64,000 bases of DNA from Achromobacter kerstersii (lineage in GTDB: Bacteria > Pseudomonadota > Gammaproteobacteria > Burkholderiales > Burkholderiaceae_B): the NCBI RefSeq assembly GCF_902859595.1, contig NZ_CADIJQ010000017.1:1-64000 (forward strand), given 5' to 3'. The notes under the pieces are model-generated. The model did not search any database, had not been told where the DNA came from, and saw only the letters and a program-made list of their open reading frames with translations. This document shows positions 8,865 through 20,759 of the stretch, one piece after another; position 1 is the stretch's first letter, and the number at the start of each line of letters is the position of its first letter. A program made the translations under genes and the position numbers.

Positions 8865-10591
8865 AACGCGTTCCCTTCTTCGACAACCCCGTACTGCGCG
8901 GGCAATTGCCCACCTGGCGCGCACGCCTGGTCCTGATCCTGCTGTTTGGCGGGTTCACGGTGCTGGCTGGCCGCGCGCTGTTTCTGCAAGGGTTGTCGAC
9001 GGAGTTTCTGCAGCAGCAGGGTGAACGCCGCTACGAACGCACGCTGACGCTTGCCGCCACACGCGGCAAGATCACGGATCGCAATGGCGCCGTGCTGGCG
9101 TCCAGCGTGCCGGCGCGCGCTATCTGGGCCATTCCCGAAGACGCCAAGCAAGGCACGCCCGCGCAGATGGACGCGCTGGCCAAGTTGCTGGAAACGCCCG
9201 TGGCCGATCTGCGCCACCGCCTGGTCGACGAAGACAAGAACTTCGTCTACCTGAAGCGTCAGGTCGCCATGGATGTGGCCGACAAGATCAAGCAGCTGGG
9301 CATGCCGGGCATTCATCAGCAGCCCGAGACCCGCCGCTATTACCCGGACGGCGATGTGATGGCCCACGTGGTGGGTTTCAACAGCGTCGAAGATCAGGGG
9401 CAAGAAGGCGTTGAGCTGACCTTCAACCAGCAGTTGCAAGGCCGCCCCGGCAGCCGCCGCGTCATCAAGGACCGGCTGGGCCGCGTCATTGAAGACGTGC
9501 AGGCCGTCACGTTGCCGGTTGATGGCCGCGATCTGCGCCTGTCCATCGATACCCGCTTGCAGTACCTGGTGTTCAAGGAATTGAAGGACGCCATGGACAA
9601 GCACCAGGCCAAGGGCGCTACCGCCGTGGTCGTGGACGTGCACACGGGCGAGATTCTGGCGCTGGCGAACGTGCCGACGTTTGATCCCAACAAGCGCGAG
9701 TCCTTCCACGGCTCCAAGCTGCGCAATCAAGCCATTACCGATACGTTCGAACCCGGCTCGATCATGAAGCCGTTCACCGCCGCGCTGGCGTTGGACCTGG
9801 GCCGCATCACGACGTCGACCTTGTTCGAGACCGGCAATGGCCGCTTCTCGTATCAAGGCAGCACGATCAGCGACGTGAGCCGCAACGGTACGCTGGACGT
9901 GGCGGGCGTGCTGCGCAAGTCCAGCAACATCGGCATGACGATGATTTCCGAGAAGCTGGATTCCCGCGAGATGTGGGATCGCTTCACCGAATTGGGCCTG
10001 GGTCAGGCGCCCCAAGTGGGATTCCCCGGCGCGGCCCCTGGCCGCCTGCGTCCGTGGGACCGCTGGCGCCTGATCGAAAAGGCGACCATGGCCTACGGCT
10101 ATGGCCTGTCTGTGTCGCTGTTGCAAGTGGCGCGCGCCTATACCGTGTTTGCCCGCAATGGCGACATGGTGTCGCTGACGCTGGTCAAGCGCGACAGCGA
10201 CCCCACCAGCGTCAAGATCTACACGCCCAAGACCACCGCCATGGTGCGCGCGATGCTGGAAGCGGCGGCTGGCCCCGAAGGCACGAAGGCTGCTCAGGTG
10301 CAGGGCTATCGCGTTGCCGGCAAGAGCGGCACCGCGCGCAAGATCGTGGATGGCAAGTACAGCATGCAGCGTTACCGGAGCTCATACGTGGGCTTCGCTC
10401 CGGTGTCTGACCCGAAGATTGTCGTGGCGGTGTCCATCGACGAACCCACGGTTGGCGGTTATTACGGCGGCGCCATTGCCGCGCCCGTGTTCTCCCACAT
10501 CGTGGGGGGGAGCTTGAGGCTGATGGGGGTGCGGCCGGACGCGCCTTTTGAATCCACGATTGTTGCTGGTCTCAAGGAGCCAGGCAGATGA
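8861..10591 (+). CDS. ftsI: Septal peptidoglycan transpeptidase (PBP3)
   Basis: A 576-residue class B penicillin-binding protein that cross-links septal peptidoglycan with FtsW. An N-terminal membrane segment (residues 21-42) is followed by the pedestal domain (RGKITDRNGAVLASS) and the transpeptidase domain. The active-site motifs are SIMK (in FEPGSIMKPFT), SSN (in LRKSSNIGMT) and KSGT (in VAGKSGTARK). The KSG form is also found in some other proteobacterial PBP3 proteins, so it is not a defect. The gene overlaps ftsL and murEF by four bases each. Confidence 0.97.
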   Translation: MKRVPFFDNPVLRGQLPTWRARLVLILLFGGFTVLAGRALFLQGLSTEFLQQQGERRYERTLTLAATRGKITDRNGAVLASSVPARAIWAIPEDAKQGTPAQMDALAKLLETPVADLRHRLVDEDKNFVYLKRQVAMDVADKIKQLGMPGIHQQPETRRYYPDGDVMAHVVGFNSVEDQGQEGVELTFNQQLQGRPGSRRVIKDRLGRVIEDVQAVTLPVDGRDLRLSIDTRLQYLVFKELKDAMDKHQAKGATAVVVDVHTGEILALANVPTFDPNKRESFHGSKLRNQAITDTFEPGSIMKPFTAALALDLGRITTSTLFETGNGRFSYQGSTISDVSRNGTLDVAGVLRKSSNIGMTMISEKLDSREMWDRFTELGLGQAPQVGFPGAAPGRLRPWDRWRLIEKATMAYGYGLSVSLLQVARAYTVFARNGDMVSLTLVKRDSDPTSVKIYTPKTTAMVRAMLEAAAGPEGTKAAQVQGYRVAGKSGTARKIVDGKYSMQRYRSSYVGFAPVSDPKIVVAVSIDEPTVGGYYGGAIAAPVFSHIVGGSLRLMGVRPDAPFESTIVAGLKEPGR

Positions 10592-13446
10592 GCGCCAAAG
10601 GCTTCCTCTCTACCCCTGTCGCCACGGTTGCTGAAACCGTGGCGTGGTTGCATGCGCGCGTCTCATTGACCGCGCACCTCAAGCTGGACTCGCGCGATAT
10701 CGAGCCGGGCGATGTGTTCGTCGCCTGCCCGGGCCTGTCCAGCGATGGACGTCTCTATATAGATAAGGCGTTGGCGCTGGGCGCCAGCGCCGTGCTGTTT
10801 GAAGCCCCCGCCAACGACGCCATCCAGACCGCCGCGGCCGACACGCCGATGCTGCCGGTCACCGGCCTGCGCGCCTTGCTCGGCGAGCTGGCTGACACGT
10901 GGTATGGCCGCCCGTCGGCTGCGCTGGCGGTGGTGGCGGTAACGGGCACGAATGGCAAGACCTCGTCGGTGCAATGGATCGCGCACGCGCTGAGCCGCAA
11001 CGACAAGCCTTGCGGCACCATCGGCACCTTGGGCGCCGTGCTGCCCGATGGCCGTACGCTGGGCGGTGACCTGACCACGCCCGACGTGCTGACCGTGCAC
11101 CGCACCCTGGCCGCCATGCGCGACGCGGGGGCGCAAGCCGTGGCGATGGAAGCGTCGTCGATCGGTATTGAACAAGGCCGCCTGGACGGTGTGCGTGTGG
11201 CGCTGGCCGCCTTCACGAACCTGACGCGCGACCATCTTGATTATCACGGCACGATGGAACGCTACGAGGCCGCCAAGGCGCGCCTGTTCAATTGGCCGGG
11301 CCTGACCGCCGCCGTCGTCAACGCCGATGATGAAGCCGGCCGCCGCCTGATCGCAAGCATGCCCGCGGGCATGGCGATGGGCTACAGCCTGAGCGACGCG
11401 GCTGAGATTCCCGCCGCGATGCGCGCGCGTGATCTTCAGGCCACGTCGCAGGGCCAGATCTTTACGTTGGTGTCGCCGCACGGCGAAGCGCAGATCGTGA
11501 CGCGTCTGCTGGGCGCGCACAATGTGTCGAACCTGCTGTTGGTGGCGGGCGTGCTGTACAAGCTTGGCCTGCCGTTTGCGCAGATCGCGCGTGAACTGGC
11601 CGCGACGGACCCCGTTGACGGCCGTTTGCAAACCGTGGAAACGGTGCCGGTTTCGACCCAGACGCCGGCAGGCCGCGGCGGCCCGCTGGTGGTGGTGGAT
11701 TACGCCCACACGCCGGATGCGCTGTCGCGTGCGTTGACCGCATTGCGCGCCGTAGCCGTGGCGCGGTCCGGCCGCTTGATCTGCCTGTTCGGTTGCGGCG
11801 GCGAGCGAGATCCGGGCAAGCGCCCCGAGATGGGCCGCATTGCCGCAGAGCTGGCTGACCACGTCGTAGTCTCCAGCGACAACCCGCGCACGGAATCTGC
11901 TGAATCGATCGTCGAGCAGATCCTGGCGGGCATTCCCGCAGCCGCAAAGGCCGACGTTCAGGTGGATCGCGCACGCGCCATCATGCAGACCATCTGGTCC
12001 GCGTCGCCCGACGACGTGGTGCTGCTGGCCGGCAAGGGGCACGAGACCTATCAGGATATTGGCGGCGAAAAGCTGCCTTTTGATGACCGCGAGTGGGCAC
12101 GGCTGGCGCTGCTGCTGCCGCAGGTCAAGGGCGTGTCGACAGACACCCGCCGCATCGGCACGGGTGAATTGTTCGTCGCGCTGGTGGGCGAGAACTTTGA
12201 CGCGCACAACTATCTGGATCAGGCCGAAGGCCGTGGCGCATGCGCGGCGGTGGTGGCGCATGCCGTTGGCGACGCCAAGCTGCCGCAACTGGTGCTGGGC
12301 GATACGCGCGTTGCGCTGATGCGCATCGGCGCGGCCTGGCGCGCGCAGTTCACGCTGCCCGTGGTGGCCGTGACCGGCAGCAACGGCAAGACGACCACCA
12401 AGGAAATGATCTCGGCCATGTTGGCCGAATGGCAGGGCGAGGCCGGCCGTCTGGCCACCGCCGGCAATCTGAACAATGACATCGGCGTGCCGCTGACCCT
12501 GTTGCGCTTGCGCACCGAGCACCGCGCGGCCGTCTTCGAACTGGGCATGAACCACCCGGGCGAAATCGCGCAATTGGCCGCCATGGCCGCGCCCACGGTT
12601 GCGCTGGTGACCAACGCGCAACGCGAACATCAGGAATTCATGCACACCGTGGAAGCGGTGGCGCACGAAAACGGCGCGGCGATTGCGGCGCTGCCCGATG
12701 ACGGCGTGGCCGTGTATCCCGGCGATGAACCGTACTCCGCCATCTGGGACGCCTTGGCCGAACCGCGCCGCGTGCTGCGATTTGGCTTGCAGCCCGGCCT
12801 GGATGTGTATGCGGAACATATTCTGGCCGATGTCGGCACCACGCGCTGCCGCGTCGTCACGCCCGTCGGCGTGGCCGATCTGGTGTTGCCGGTGCCGGGT
12901 TTGCACAACCTGCGCAACGCGCTGGCCGCAATCGCCAGCGCCATCGCGGCGGGTGCGCCGCTGGATTGCGCGGTGCGCGCCCTGGCGGGATTTGTCCCCG
13001 TTGCGGGCCGCATGCAGCACAAACATTTGAGTGACGGAACGTTGCTCATTGATGACACCTACAATGCCAACCCCGATTCCGTTCGCGTGGCCATCGACGT
13101 GTTGGCGCGCATTGCCGGCAAGCGTGTTTTGGTGCTGGGCGACATGGGTGAAATCGGGGACAACGGCCCCGCCTTGCATGCCGAGGTGGGCAATTACGCG
13201 CGCGAGCATGGGCTTGACGCGCTGATCACGCTAGGCGACGCCAGCCAGGCGGCTTCGGCCGCATTCGGTGTTGGCGCGCACGCCTGCGCATCGGTAGACG
13301 AAGTGGTTGCCGCCTTGCGCGGTTTGCGCGCGTCCTGCGTATTGGTAAAGGGATCGCGCTTTATGCGCATGGAGCGGGTAGTGACGGCTTTTTCTATGAA
13401 TGACGCGACGGCGGCCAAGGGGCAGGGAGAGCACCATGCTGCTTGA
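10588..13446 (+). CDS. murEF: Bifunctional MurE-MurF ligase (fusion)
   Basis: One 952-residue frame carries two Mur ligases. The MurE half (about 1-508) adds meso-diaminopimelate to UDP-MurNAc-L-Ala-D-Glu; it has the ATP loop [10 protein letters not shown] and the DNPRTE motif that selects meso-DAP. The MurF half (about 510-952) adds D-Ala-D-Ala; it has [21 protein letters not shown] and [10 protein letters not shown]. MurF enters directly at [10 protein letters not shown], so about 20 residues of a normal free MurF N-terminus are missing at the junction. Such fusions are known in Bordetella, which supports the Alcaligenaceae assignment. The start overlaps ftsI and the end overlaps mraY by 11 bases. 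Confidence 0.97.
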   Translation: MSAKGFLSTPVATVAETVAWLHARVSLTAHLKLDSRDIEPGDVFVACPGLSSDGRLYIDKALALGASAVLFEAPANDAIQTAAADTPMLPVTGLRALLGELADTWYGRPSAALAVVAVTGTNGKTSSVQWIAHALSRNDKPCGTIGTLGAVLPDGRTLGGDLTTPDVLTVHRTLAAMRDAGAQAVAMEASSIGIEQGRLDGVRVALAAFTNLTRDHLDYHGTMERYEAAKARLFNWPGLTAAVVNADDEAGRRLIASMPAGMAMGYSLSDAAEIPAAMRARDLQATSQGQIFTLVSPHGEAQIVTRLLGAHNVSNLLLVAGVLYKLGLPFAQIARELAATDPVDGRLQTVETVPVSTQTPAGRGGPLVVVDYAHTPDALSRALTALRAVAVARSGRLICLFGCGGERDPGKRPEMGRIAAELADHVVVSSDNPRTESAESIVEQILAGIPAAAKADVQVDRARAIMQTIWSASPDDVVLLAGKGHETYQDIGGEKLPFDDREWARLALLLPQVKGVSTDTRRIGTGELFVALVGENFDAHNYLDQAEGRGACAAVVAHAVGDAKLPQLVLGDTRVALMRIGAAWRAQFTLPVVAVTGSNGKTTTKEMISAMLAEWQGEAGRLATAGNLNNDIGVPLTLLRLRTEHRAAVFELGMNHPGEIAQLAAMAAPTVALVTNAQREHQEFMHTVEAVAHENGAAIAALPDDGVAVYPGDEPYSAIWDALAEPRRVLRFGLQPGLDVYAEHILADVGTTRCRVVTPVGVADLVLPVPGLHNLRNALAAIASAIAAGAPLDCAVRALAGFVPVAGRMQHKHLSDGTLLIDDTYNANPDSVRVAIDVLARIAGKRVLVLGDMGEIGDNGPALHAEVGNYAREHGLDALITLGDASQAASAAFGVGAHACASVDEVVAALRGLRASCVLVKGSRFMRMERVVTAFSMNDATAAKGQGEHHAA

Positions 13447-14605
13447 AATCGCCCGTCTGCTTTCTGATGATGTACGCGCCCTGGGCGTGTTCGAATACAT
13501 CACCTTGCGCGCCGTGCTGGCGTGCGCGACGGCGTTGCTGATCGGCCTGGTTGCCGGTCCGCATGTGATTCGCAAGTTGACCGAAATGAAGATCGGCCAG
13601 GCCGTGCGCGCCTACGGTCCGGAAACGCATCTGGTCAAGACCGGCACCCCCACGATGGGCGGCGTGCTGATCCTTATTTCCATCGCTATCAGCACCTTGC
13701 TGTGGGCGGACTGGACCAACCGTTTCGTGTGGGTCGTGCTGCTGGTGACGTTCGGCTTCGGCTGGATCGGCTGGATGGACGATTACCGCAAGGTGGTCTA
13801 TCGCGATCCGGAAGGCATGCCCGCACGGCAGAAATTCTTCTGGCAGGCCACGATCGGCATCATCGCCGCCGTGTATCTGGCGTTTGCCGTGTCCGCGCCC
13901 GCCAACACTGAATTGTGGCCGCTGTTCAAGGCCTGGGTAGGCAGCGGCTTCACGATGGCGTTGCCCACGCGTGCCGACTTGATCGTGCCGTTCTTCAAAT
14001 CGGTGAGCTATCCGCTGGGCGTGCTGGGTTTTGTGGCGCTGACGTGGGCCGTGATTGTCGGCACCAGCAACGCCGTGAACCTGACCGACGGCCTGGATGG
14101 CCTGGCCATCATGCCGACCGTGATGGTCGGCAGCGCGTTGGGCATCTTCGCCTACGTCGTCGGCCGCGTCGACTATTCCAAATATCTGCTGTTCCCGTAT
14201 ATTCCCGGCGCCTCGGAATTGATGGTGCTGTGCGCGGCGATCGGGGGCGCGGGCTTGGCATTTTTATGGTTCAACGCGTATCCGGCGCAGGTCTTCATGG
14301 GTGACGTCGGCGCGCTTGCGCTGGGCGGCGCGCTGGGCACCATCGCCGTGATCGTACGCCAGGAAATCGTGCTGTTCATCATGGGCGGCGTGTTCGTGGT
14401 GGAAACGCTGTCGGTGATGATCCAGGTGACCTGGTTCAAGTACACGAAGCGACGTTATGGAACAGGTAGACGCATATTCCGCATGGCCCCGTTGCATCAT
14501 CACTTTGAAGTGGGTGGCTGGAAAGAAACCCAGGTGGTTGTGCGTTTCTGGATCATCAGCATGATGCTGGTGCTGATCGGCCTCTCTACGCTGAAGTTGC
14601 GATGA
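13436..14605 (+). CDS. mraY: Phospho-N-acetylmuramoyl-pentapeptide transferase
   Basis: MraY transfers phospho-MurNAc-pentapeptide to undecaprenyl phosphate to make lipid I. The 389-residue inner-membrane protein has about ten hydrophobic segments and the family motifs: KTGTPTMGG, the DD pair in [31 protein letters not shown] and the histidine cluster in MAPLHHHFE. The ATG at 13436 gives the usual N-terminus (MLLEIARLL). GGGAGAGCACC precedes it. The start lies inside the last codons of murEF. Confidence 0.97.
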   Translation: MLLEIARLLSDDVRALGVFEYITLRAVLACATALLIGLVAGPHVIRKLTEMKIGQAVRAYGPETHLVKTGTPTMGGVLILISIAISTLLWADWTNRFVWVVLLVTFGFGWIGWMDDYRKVVYRDPEGMPARQKFFWQATIGIIAAVYLAFAVSAPANTELWPLFKAWVGSGFTMALPTRADLIVPFFKSVSYPLGVLGFVALTWAVIVGTSNAVNLTDGLDGLAIMPTVMVGSALGIFAYVVGRVDYSKYLLFPYIPGASELMVLCAAIGGAGLAFLWFNAYPAQVFMGDVGALALGGALGTIAVIVRQEIVLFIMGGVFVVETLSVMIQVTWFKYTKRRYGTGRRIFRMAPLHHHFEVGGWKETQVVVRFWIISMMLVLIGLSTLKLR

Positions 14606-16134
14606 ATACGATTGAACCCTCCCGCGCTGACGCGCCGCTCGTCCTGATCCTCGGATTGGGCGAGACGGGTGTCGCCGCCGCTCGCTGGTGCGCCCGATTG
14701 GGCGCCCGCTTGCGCGTGGCCGACACACGCGCCGAGCCGGGCGGCCTTGCCGCGCTGCGTGACGCGCTGGCGCAAAGCGATGTGGAATACCGTTTGGGCT
14801 GCGACGCGTCCTTTGACGTGGCGTTGCTGGATGGTGTGAACCAGGTGGTGCTGAGCCCCGGCCTGGCGCCCGCGCTACCGCCCGCCGCCGAGCTGCTGCG
14901 CGAGGCGAAAGCCCGCGGCATCGAAGTCGTCGGTGAAATTGAATTGTTTGCGCGCGCACTGGCCGATCTGGCCGAGACGCGTGAATACCGTCCGCGCCTG
15001 TTGGCCGTGACGGGCACGAATGGCAAGACCACGGTGACGGCGCTCACGCGTGACTTGATCGACGCCAGCGGCCTGACCGTTGTGGCGGCTGGCAACATCA
15101 GCCCGGCAGCATTGACCGCGCTGATGGATGCGCTGGACAACGACGCGCTGCCGCAAGTCTGGGTGCTGGAACTGTCCAGCTTCCAGCTGGAAACGACGCA
15201 GTCGCTGAAGGCGGACGCCGCCGTCGTGCTGAACGTCACCCAAGATCATCTGGACTGGCATGGCGGCATGGACGCTTATGCCGAGGCCAAGGCGCGCATC
15301 TTTAAGATGGCGCGCATCGCCATCGTCAACCGCGACGACCCGATGACGCTGCGCATGGTGCCGACGGTGAACGCGCTGAATGTGCGCACTTTTGGCCGCG
15401 ACATGCCGGAACTGGTGGGCGATATGGGCCTGGAACTGGGGCAGGGCGTAGCTTGGCTGGTGGCTTCCGAGCCCAGCGATTTCGACGAACCCGCGCCGCC
15501 CGTGCGCCGCAAGAAAGATGCGCCCGAACCCGTGCGCGCCAACGGCCGCATGAGCCGCCTGATGCCGGTGGACGCCCTGCGCATCCGCGGCATCCACAAC
15601 GCCCTGAATGCGCTGGCCGCCTTGCAACTGGCGCGCTGTCTGGACTTGGGCTGGGGCGCCATGCTGCGCACGCTGCGTGAATACGCGGGCGAGCCGCACC
15701 GCGCGGCCTTCGTGCGCCAGATTGGCGGCGTTGACTACATCAATGACAGCAAGGGCACCAACGTGGGCGCCACCGTCGCCGCGCTGGAAGGCCTGGGCCA
15801 ACCGGTGGTGCTGATCGCCGGCGGCCAGGGCAAGGGCCAGGATTTTTCTCCGCTGATCCCGGTGGTGTCGCGTCATGCGCGCGCCGTGATGCTGATCGGT
15901 GTGGATGGCCCCGAAATTGGCCGCGTGCTGGCGCCGACGGGCGTCAACTGCATCACCGTTGAATCGTTGCATGATGCCGTGCGCGGCGCAGCCGAATTGG
16001 CGCAGCCTGGCGACGCCGTGCTGCTGTCGCCGGCCTGCGCCAGCCTGGACATGTTCCGCAACTACCCGCATCGCGGGCAGGTGTTCGTGGAAGAGGTCGA
16101 AGACCTGGCCCGCGACCGTGGAGAGGTGGCATGA
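14602..16134 (+). CDS. murD: UDP-N-acetylmuramoylalanine--D-glutamate ligase
   Basis: MurD adds D-glutamate to UDP-MurNAc-L-Ala in the cytosol. Seen are the N-terminal Rossmann-type [20 protein letters not shown], the ATP loop [32 protein letters not shown], and the C-terminal [17 protein letters not shown] and [12 protein letters not shown]. At 510 residues it is longer than the usual 440-450. The excess includes a Pro/Arg/Lys-rich insertion near residues 290-320 ([18 protein letters not shown]) in the central domain. The start overlaps mraY and the stop overlaps ftsW. Confidence 0.97.
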   Translation: MNTIEPSRADAPLVLILGLGETGVAAARWCARLGARLRVADTRAEPGGLAALRDALAQSDVEYRLGCDASFDVALLDGVNQVVLSPGLAPALPPAAELLREAKARGIEVVGEIELFARALADLAETREYRPRLLAVTGTNGKTTVTALTRDLIDASGLTVVAAGNISPAALTALMDALDNDALPQVWVLELSSFQLETTQSLKADAAVVLNVTQDHLDWHGGMDAYAEAKARIFKMARIAIVNRDDPMTLRMVPTVNALNVRTFGRDMPELVGDMGLELGQGVAWLVASEPSDFDEPAPPVRRKKDAPEPVRANGRMSRLMPVDALRIRGIHNALNALAALQLARCLDLGWGAMLRTLREYAGEPHRAAFVRQIGGVDYINDSKGTNVGATVAALEGLGQPVVLIAGGQGKGQDFSPLIPVVSRHARAVMLIGVDGPEIGRVLAPTGVNCITVESLHDAVRGAAELAQPGDAVLLSPACASLDMFRNYPHRGQVFVEEVEDLARDRGEVA

Positions 16135-17324
16135 GCCTGATCGCCGATCTCACCGCCAGCGTCAATGCCGTACGGCCCGGCCGTACCAAGATGCGCAACT
16201 TCGATCTGCCGCTGGTCATCGCGGCATCGACGCTGTTGCTGCTCGGCTTGCTGATGGTGTATTCGGCGTCGATCGCGCTGGCCGACGGCCCGCGTTACGC
16301 GTCCTATGGGCGTTATTACTTCGTGATCCGCCACGGCCTGTTCGTCAGCGCCGGGCTGGTCGCGGGCGCCGTGGTGCTGGCCATTCCCATCCGGGTCTGG
16401 CAGCGCATGGCGGTGCCGCTGTTCGTGGTGTCGATGATCTTGCTGGTGGCGGTGCTGATTCCCGGCATCGGCCGTGAAGTCAACGGCGCGCACCGCTGGA
16501 TTCCGCTGGGTCCGCTGAACTTCCAGCCGTCTGAATTGATGAAGCTGGCGGCCTTGCTCTACGCCGCCGATTACACCGTGCGCAAGCAAGAGCACATGCA
16601 GGCGTTCGCCCGCGGCTTCTTGCCGATGGCGTTTGCGCTGGCCGGCGTGGGCATGCTGTTGCTGCTGGAGCCCGACCTGGGCGCGTTCATGGTTATCGTG
16701 GCCATCGCCATCGGCATCCTGTTCCTGGGCGGCATCAACGGCAAATACTTCAGCAGCCTGCTGGCCGTGCTGGTGAGCACGTTCCTGATGCTGATCTGGT
16801 TGTCGCCGTGGCGCCGTGCGCGCCTGTTTGCCTACCTGGACCCCTGGAACGAAGACAACGCTTACGGCAGCGCCTATCAGCTGTCGCATTCGCTGATTGC
16901 CTTGGGTCGTGGTGAATGGTTCGGCGTCGGCCTGGGCGCCAGCGTTGAAAAGCTGCACTACCTGCCCGAAGCGCACACCGACTTCCTGATGGCGGTGGTG
17001 GGCGAAGAGCTGGGCTTTATTGGCGTGATGACGGTGATCACGCTGTTCGCCATCATCATCTATCGCGGTTTCGATATCGGCCGTCAGGCCATCGCCATGG
17101 AACGCACGTTCGCGGGCCTGGTGGCGCATGGCGTGGCGATGTGGTTCGGCGTGCAGTCGTTCATCAACATGGGCGTGTGCCTGGGCCTGCTGCCCACCAA
17201 GGGTTTGACGCTGCCGCTGATGAGCTATGGCGGTTCGGGCGTGGTGATGAACCTGTGCGCCTTGGCAATGCTGATCCGGGTCGACGTGGAAAACCGCGTC
17301 ATGATGCGTGGGGGGCGAGTATGA
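16131..17324 (+). CDS. ftsW: Septal peptidoglycan polymerase FtsW (SEDS)
   Basis: A 397-residue SEDS glycosyltransferase that polymerises lipid II at the septum with PBP3. There are about ten membrane segments after a 25-residue cytosolic N-terminus. Conserved SEDS segments are visible: [34 protein letters not shown], the [21 protein letters not shown] loop, [19 protein letters not shown] and [10 protein letters not shown]. The start overlaps murD by four bases and the stop overlaps murG (GTATGA). Confidence 0.96.
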   Translation: MSLIADLTASVNAVRPGRTKMRNFDLPLVIAASTLLLLGLLMVYSASIALADGPRYASYGRYYFVIRHGLFVSAGLVAGAVVLAIPIRVWQRMAVPLFVVSMILLVAVLIPGIGREVNGAHRWIPLGPLNFQPSELMKLAALLYAADYTVRKQEHMQAFARGFLPMAFALAGVGMLLLLEPDLGAFMVIVAIAIGILFLGGINGKYFSSLLAVLVSTFLMLIWLSPWRRARLFAYLDPWNEDNAYGSAYQLSHSLIALGRGEWFGVGLGASVEKLHYLPEAHTDFLMAVVGEELGFIGVMTVITLFAIIIYRGFDIGRQAIAMERTFAGLVAHGVAMWFGVQSFINMGVCLGLLPTKGLTLPLMSYGGSGVVMNLCALAMLIRVDVENRVMMRGGRV

Positions 17325-18397
17325 CCGCGGCCCGCACCATCCTGATCATGGCCGGTGGCACCGGCGGACACATCATGCCGGGCCTGGCGGTTGCCGATGT
17401 GCTGCGCGAGCGCGGCTGGCGCGTGCTGTGGCTGGGCAATCCCGACAAAATGGAAGGCAAGCTCGTGCCGCCGCGCGGCATCGAACTGGTGCCGTTGCGC
17501 TTTCAAGGCGTGCGCGGCAAGGGCGCATCCGCGCTGCTGAAGCTGCCGTTCCTGCTGTTGCGCGCGTTCGGAGAAGCGTGGTCGCGTTTGTCGGATGTGC
17601 GTCCGGACGTGGTGCTGGGCATGGGCGGCTACGTGGCGTTCCCGGGCGGCGTGATTGCTGCGCTGCGCGGCACGCCGCTGGTGGTGCATGAACAGAATGC
17701 CGTGGCAGGCACCGCGAACAAGTGCCTGGCGAAGATGTCGCGCCGCGTGTTGAGCGGGTTCCCCGGCGTGCTGCCCAAGGGCGAAGCCATGGGCAACCCG
17801 GTGCGTGCCGACTTGTGCGCGCTGCCGGACCCGGCCACGCGCTACGCCAACCGCACGGGCCCGCTGCGCGTGCTCGTCGTGGGGGGCAGCTTGGGCGCGC
17901 AGGCGCTGAACACGACCGTTCCGCAAGCGCTGGCGCGCTTGCCGCAAGAGAGCCGTCCGATGGTCATCCATCAGGCCGGCGAACAACATTTGCCCGCGTT
18001 GCAGCAGGCCTATGCCCAAGCGAGCGTAGAGGCTGACTGCCGCGCGTTCATCGATGACATGGCGGGCGCCTTGGGCGACGCGGATCTGGTGATCTGCCGC
18101 GCGGGGGCCATGACGGTGTCCGAAGTGGCGGCCGCTGGCGTCGCCGCGCTGTTCGTGCCGTTCCCGCATGCCATCGATGATCATCAAACCGCCAACGCGC
18201 GCTTCTTAAGCGACGCCGAGGCCGCCTGGCTCCAGCCGCAGACCGCCTTGACGCCCGAGTGGCTGGCGGACTGGCTGGCCCAGCGTACCCGACAAGAACT
18301 GGAAGCCGTCGCCATCCGTGCCCGCGCGCATGCGCACCCGGAAGCGGCAGCGCATATCGCCGACGTCTGTGAACAAGCAGCGGGGCGTTCATCATGA
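17321..18397 (+). CDS. murG: UDP-GlcNAc:lipid I N-acetylglucosaminyltransferase
   Basis: MurG converts lipid I to lipid II on the cytosolic face of the membrane. The 358-residue GT28 protein has the glycine-rich loop [14 protein letters not shown], the [11 protein letters not shown] segment, [12 protein letters not shown], a second G-loop [12 protein letters not shown], and the donor-site [15 protein letters not shown] and [14 protein letters not shown]. The ATG at 17321 overlaps the ftsW stop and gives the standard N-terminus. The longer upstream reading is out of character. Confidence 0.97.
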   Translation: MTAARTILIMAGGTGGHIMPGLAVADVLRERGWRVLWLGNPDKMEGKLVPPRGIELVPLRFQGVRGKGASALLKLPFLLLRAFGEAWSRLSDVRPDVVLGMGGYVAFPGGVIAALRGTPLVVHEQNAVAGTANKCLAKMSRRVLSGFPGVLPKGEAMGNPVRADLCALPDPATRYANRTGPLRVLVVGGSLGAQALNTTVPQALARLPQESRPMVIHQAGEQHLPALQQAYAQASVEADCRAFIDDMAGALGDADLVICRAGAMTVSEVAAAGVAALFVPFPHAIDDHQTANARFLSDAEAAWLQPQTALTPEWLADWLAQRTRQELEAVAIRARAHAHPEAAAHIADVCEQAAGRSS

Positions 18398-19800
18398 AAC
18401 ACAGAATTCAACATATCCATTTTGTAGGCATCGGCGGCTCGGGCATGAGCGGCATTGCCGAAGTGCTGCTCAACCTGGGCTACACCATCAGCGGCTCCGA
18501 CTTGAACGAGTCCGCTGTGACGCGTCGTCTGGCCAGCCTGGGCGTGAAGATCGCGATCGGCCACGTGGCCAGCAACGTCACGGGGGCGGGCGCCATCGTG
18601 ACGTCCACGGCGGTGGCGGGTGACAACCCTGAAGTGATCGCCGCCCGCGCGTCGCGCATCCCCGTGGTGCCGCGCGCCATCATGCTGGCCGAGCTGATGC
18701 GTTTGAAGCGTGGCATCGCCGTGGCGGGTACGCACGGCAAGACCACGACCACCAGCCTCGTGGCCAGCGTGCTGGCCGCCGGTGACCTGGACCCGACATT
18801 CGTGATTGGCGGCCGGTTGAACTCCGCCGGCGCCAATGCGCGCCTGGGCCAGGGCGACTACATCGTGGTCGAGGCCGACGAGTCCGACGCGTCCTTCCTG
18901 AATCTGCTGCCGGTGATGGCCATCGTGACCAACATCGATGCCGATCACATGGACACCTACGGCCATGACGTGGCGCGCCTGAAAAGTGCGTTCATCGAAT
19001 TCACGCAGCGCCTGCCGTTCTATGGCAGCGCCGTGCTGTGCTCTGACGATGCGAACGTGCGCGAGATCATGCCCTTCGTGTCGCGGCCGATCACCACTTA
19101 CGGCCTGAACGAAGACGCACAAGTGCGCGCCTATGAAGTGCAGCCGGAAGGCACGCGCATGCGCTTCAACGTGCAGCGCACGCACCGCGATACGCTGCTG
19201 CCGCCGTTGCAAGTGGTGCTGAACCTGCCGGGCCTGCACAACGTGCGCAACGCCCTGGCCGCAATCGCCGTGGCAACGGAACTGGGCGTGTCCGACGACG
19301 CCATCTGCGACGCGCTGGCCGCCTTCAAGGGCGTGGGCCGCCGTTTCACGCAGACGGGCGAATTCCCCGTGCCGGCCAGCCATGGCGGCGGCACATTCAC
19401 CGTCATCGACGACTACGGCCATCACCCCGTTGAGATGGCCGCCACGCTGGCCGCCGCGCGCGGCGCCTGGCCTGATCGCCGCATCGTGCTGGCGTTCCAG
19501 CCGCATCGCTACACGCGGACGCGTGATTGTTTTGAAGATTTCGTGCGCGTGCTGGGCACAGCCGACGCGGTGTTGTTGACCGAGGTCTATTCGGCCGGCG
19601 AGCCGCCGCTGGTGGCCGCCGACGGCCGCGCCCTGTCGCGCGCGCTGCGTGTGGCCGGCAAGGTGGAACCGGTGTTCGTCGAAGACGTGGCCGAGCTGCC
19701 CCAGGCAGTGGTGGACTTCGTGCGCGATGGCGATGTGGTGATTGTGATGGGCGCGGGTTCGATCAGCAAAGTCCCTGGCCAAGTAGGAGAGCTGGCATGA
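18394..19800 (+). CDS. murC: UDP-N-acetylmuramate--L-alanine ligase
   Basis: MurC adds L-alanine to UDP-MurNAc, the first amino-acid step of peptidoglycan precursor synthesis. The 468-residue protein has the N-terminal [21 protein letters not shown], the ATP loop [32 protein letters not shown], the [13 protein letters not shown] helix, [10 protein letters not shown] and [11 protein letters not shown]. It overlaps murG and ddl by four bases each, which indicates translational coupling. Confidence 0.97.
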   Translation: MKHRIQHIHFVGIGGSGMSGIAEVLLNLGYTISGSDLNESAVTRRLASLGVKIAIGHVASNVTGAGAIVTSTAVAGDNPEVIAARASRIPVVPRAIMLAELMRLKRGIAVAGTHGKTTTTSLVASVLAAGDLDPTFVIGGRLNSAGANARLGQGDYIVVEADESDASFLNLLPVMAIVTNIDADHMDTYGHDVARLKSAFIEFTQRLPFYGSAVLCSDDANVREIMPFVSRPITTYGLNEDAQVRAYEVQPEGTRMRFNVQRTHRDTLLPPLQVVLNLPGLHNVRNALAAIAVATELGVSDDAICDALAAFKGVGRRFTQTGEFPVPASHGGGTFTVIDDYGHHPVEMAATLAAARGAWPDRRIVLAFQPHRYTRTRDCFEDFVRVLGTADAVLLTEVYSAGEPPLVAADGRALSRALRVAGKVEPVFVEDVAELPQAVVDFVRDGDVVIVMGAGSISKVPGQVGELA

Positions 19801-20747
19801 GCACGCAATTCGGCAAAGTGGGTGTCTTGTACGGCGGGCGTTCCGCCGAGCGCGAAGTGTCGCTGATGTCCGGCAAGGGCGTGCAGCAGGCGCTGGCCAG
19901 CGCCGGCGTGGACGCGCACCTGTTCGACACGGGGGAACGCAGCCTGGCCGAGCTGGCCGCCGAAGGCTTCGACCGCGTCTTCATCGCGCTGCATGGCCGC
20001 TATGGTGAAGACGGCACGATTCAAGGCGCGCTGGAATTGCTGGGCATTCCTTACACCGGCAGCGGCCCGATGGCGTCCGCGCTGGCCATGGACAAGACCA
20101 TGACCAAGCGCGTGTGGCAACAGATTGGTCTGCCCACGCCTGATTTTGAAGTGCTGGACGCCGACACGGAACTTCGTCTGGTGCCCGACCGTCTGAGCTT
20201 GCCGCTGATCATCAAGCCGCCGCATGAAGGTTCCACCGTCGGCATCACCAAGGTGGTGGGCTATTCCGACATGAAGGAAGCCTACGCGGCTGCCGCGCGC
20301 TTTGACAGCGTCGTGCTGGCCGAACAATTCATCACCGGCCGCGAGCTGACCGTGGCCGTGCTGGGTGCAGGCAAGGGCGCACGCGCATTGCCCGTGATCG
20401 AGATCGCGGCGCCCGGCGGCAACTACGACTACGAGCACAAGTATTTCTCGGACGACACGCAGTACTTCTGCCCGGCGACGCTGCCGGACGGCGTGGCTGA
20501 GGAAGTCGCCGCCATTGCCGTGAAGGCCTATCAGGCGCTGAACTGCGAAGGCTGGGGCCGCGCCGACTTCATGCTCGACCGCAACAACCGGCCGTGGCTG
20601 CTTGAAATGAATACCTCGCCTGGCATGACCAGCCATTCTTTGGTGCCGATGGCCGCGAAGGCCGTTGGGATCAGCTACGCCGATCTGTGCGTGGCAATTT
20701 TGTCTGAGGCGTCGTGCAAAGTGCACAGCGCCGCGCGTAACGCTTGA
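19797..20747 (+). CDS. ddlB: D-alanine--D-alanine ligase
   Basis: An ATP-grasp enzyme that makes the D-Ala-D-Ala substrate of MurF. The 316-residue product has [46 protein letters not shown], the [19 protein letters not shown]-grasp segment, and the C-terminal [10 protein letters not shown] with the metal-binding [14 protein letters not shown]. Length and order are normal. It overlaps murC by four bases and is followed by ftsQ 12 bases downstream. Confidence 0.97.
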   Translation: MSTQFGKVGVLYGGRSAEREVSLMSGKGVQQALASAGVDAHLFDTGERSLAELAAEGFDRVFIALHGRYGEDGTIQGALELLGIPYTGSGPMASALAMDKTMTKRVWQQIGLPTPDFEVLDADTELRLVPDRLSLPLIIKPPHEGSTVGITKVVGYSDMKEAYAAAARFDSVVLAEQFITGRELTVAVLGAGKGARALPVIEIAAPGGNYDYEHKYFSDDTQYFCPATLPDGVAEEVAAIAVKAYQALNCEGWGRADFMLDRNNRPWLLEMNTSPGMTSHSLVPMAAKAVGISYADLCVAILSEASCKVHSAARNA

Positions 20748-20759
20748 CCTGGATAATCC

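Noticed and set aside
10663-13209. An 848-codon open frame on the minus strand
   Set aside because: Shadow of murEF on the opposite strand: His/Arg/Gln-rich composition, no start signals, no family likeness. The same holds for the long minus-strand frames under ftsI (8828-10126), murD (14875-16071), murC (18184-19782) and secA (27208-29967).
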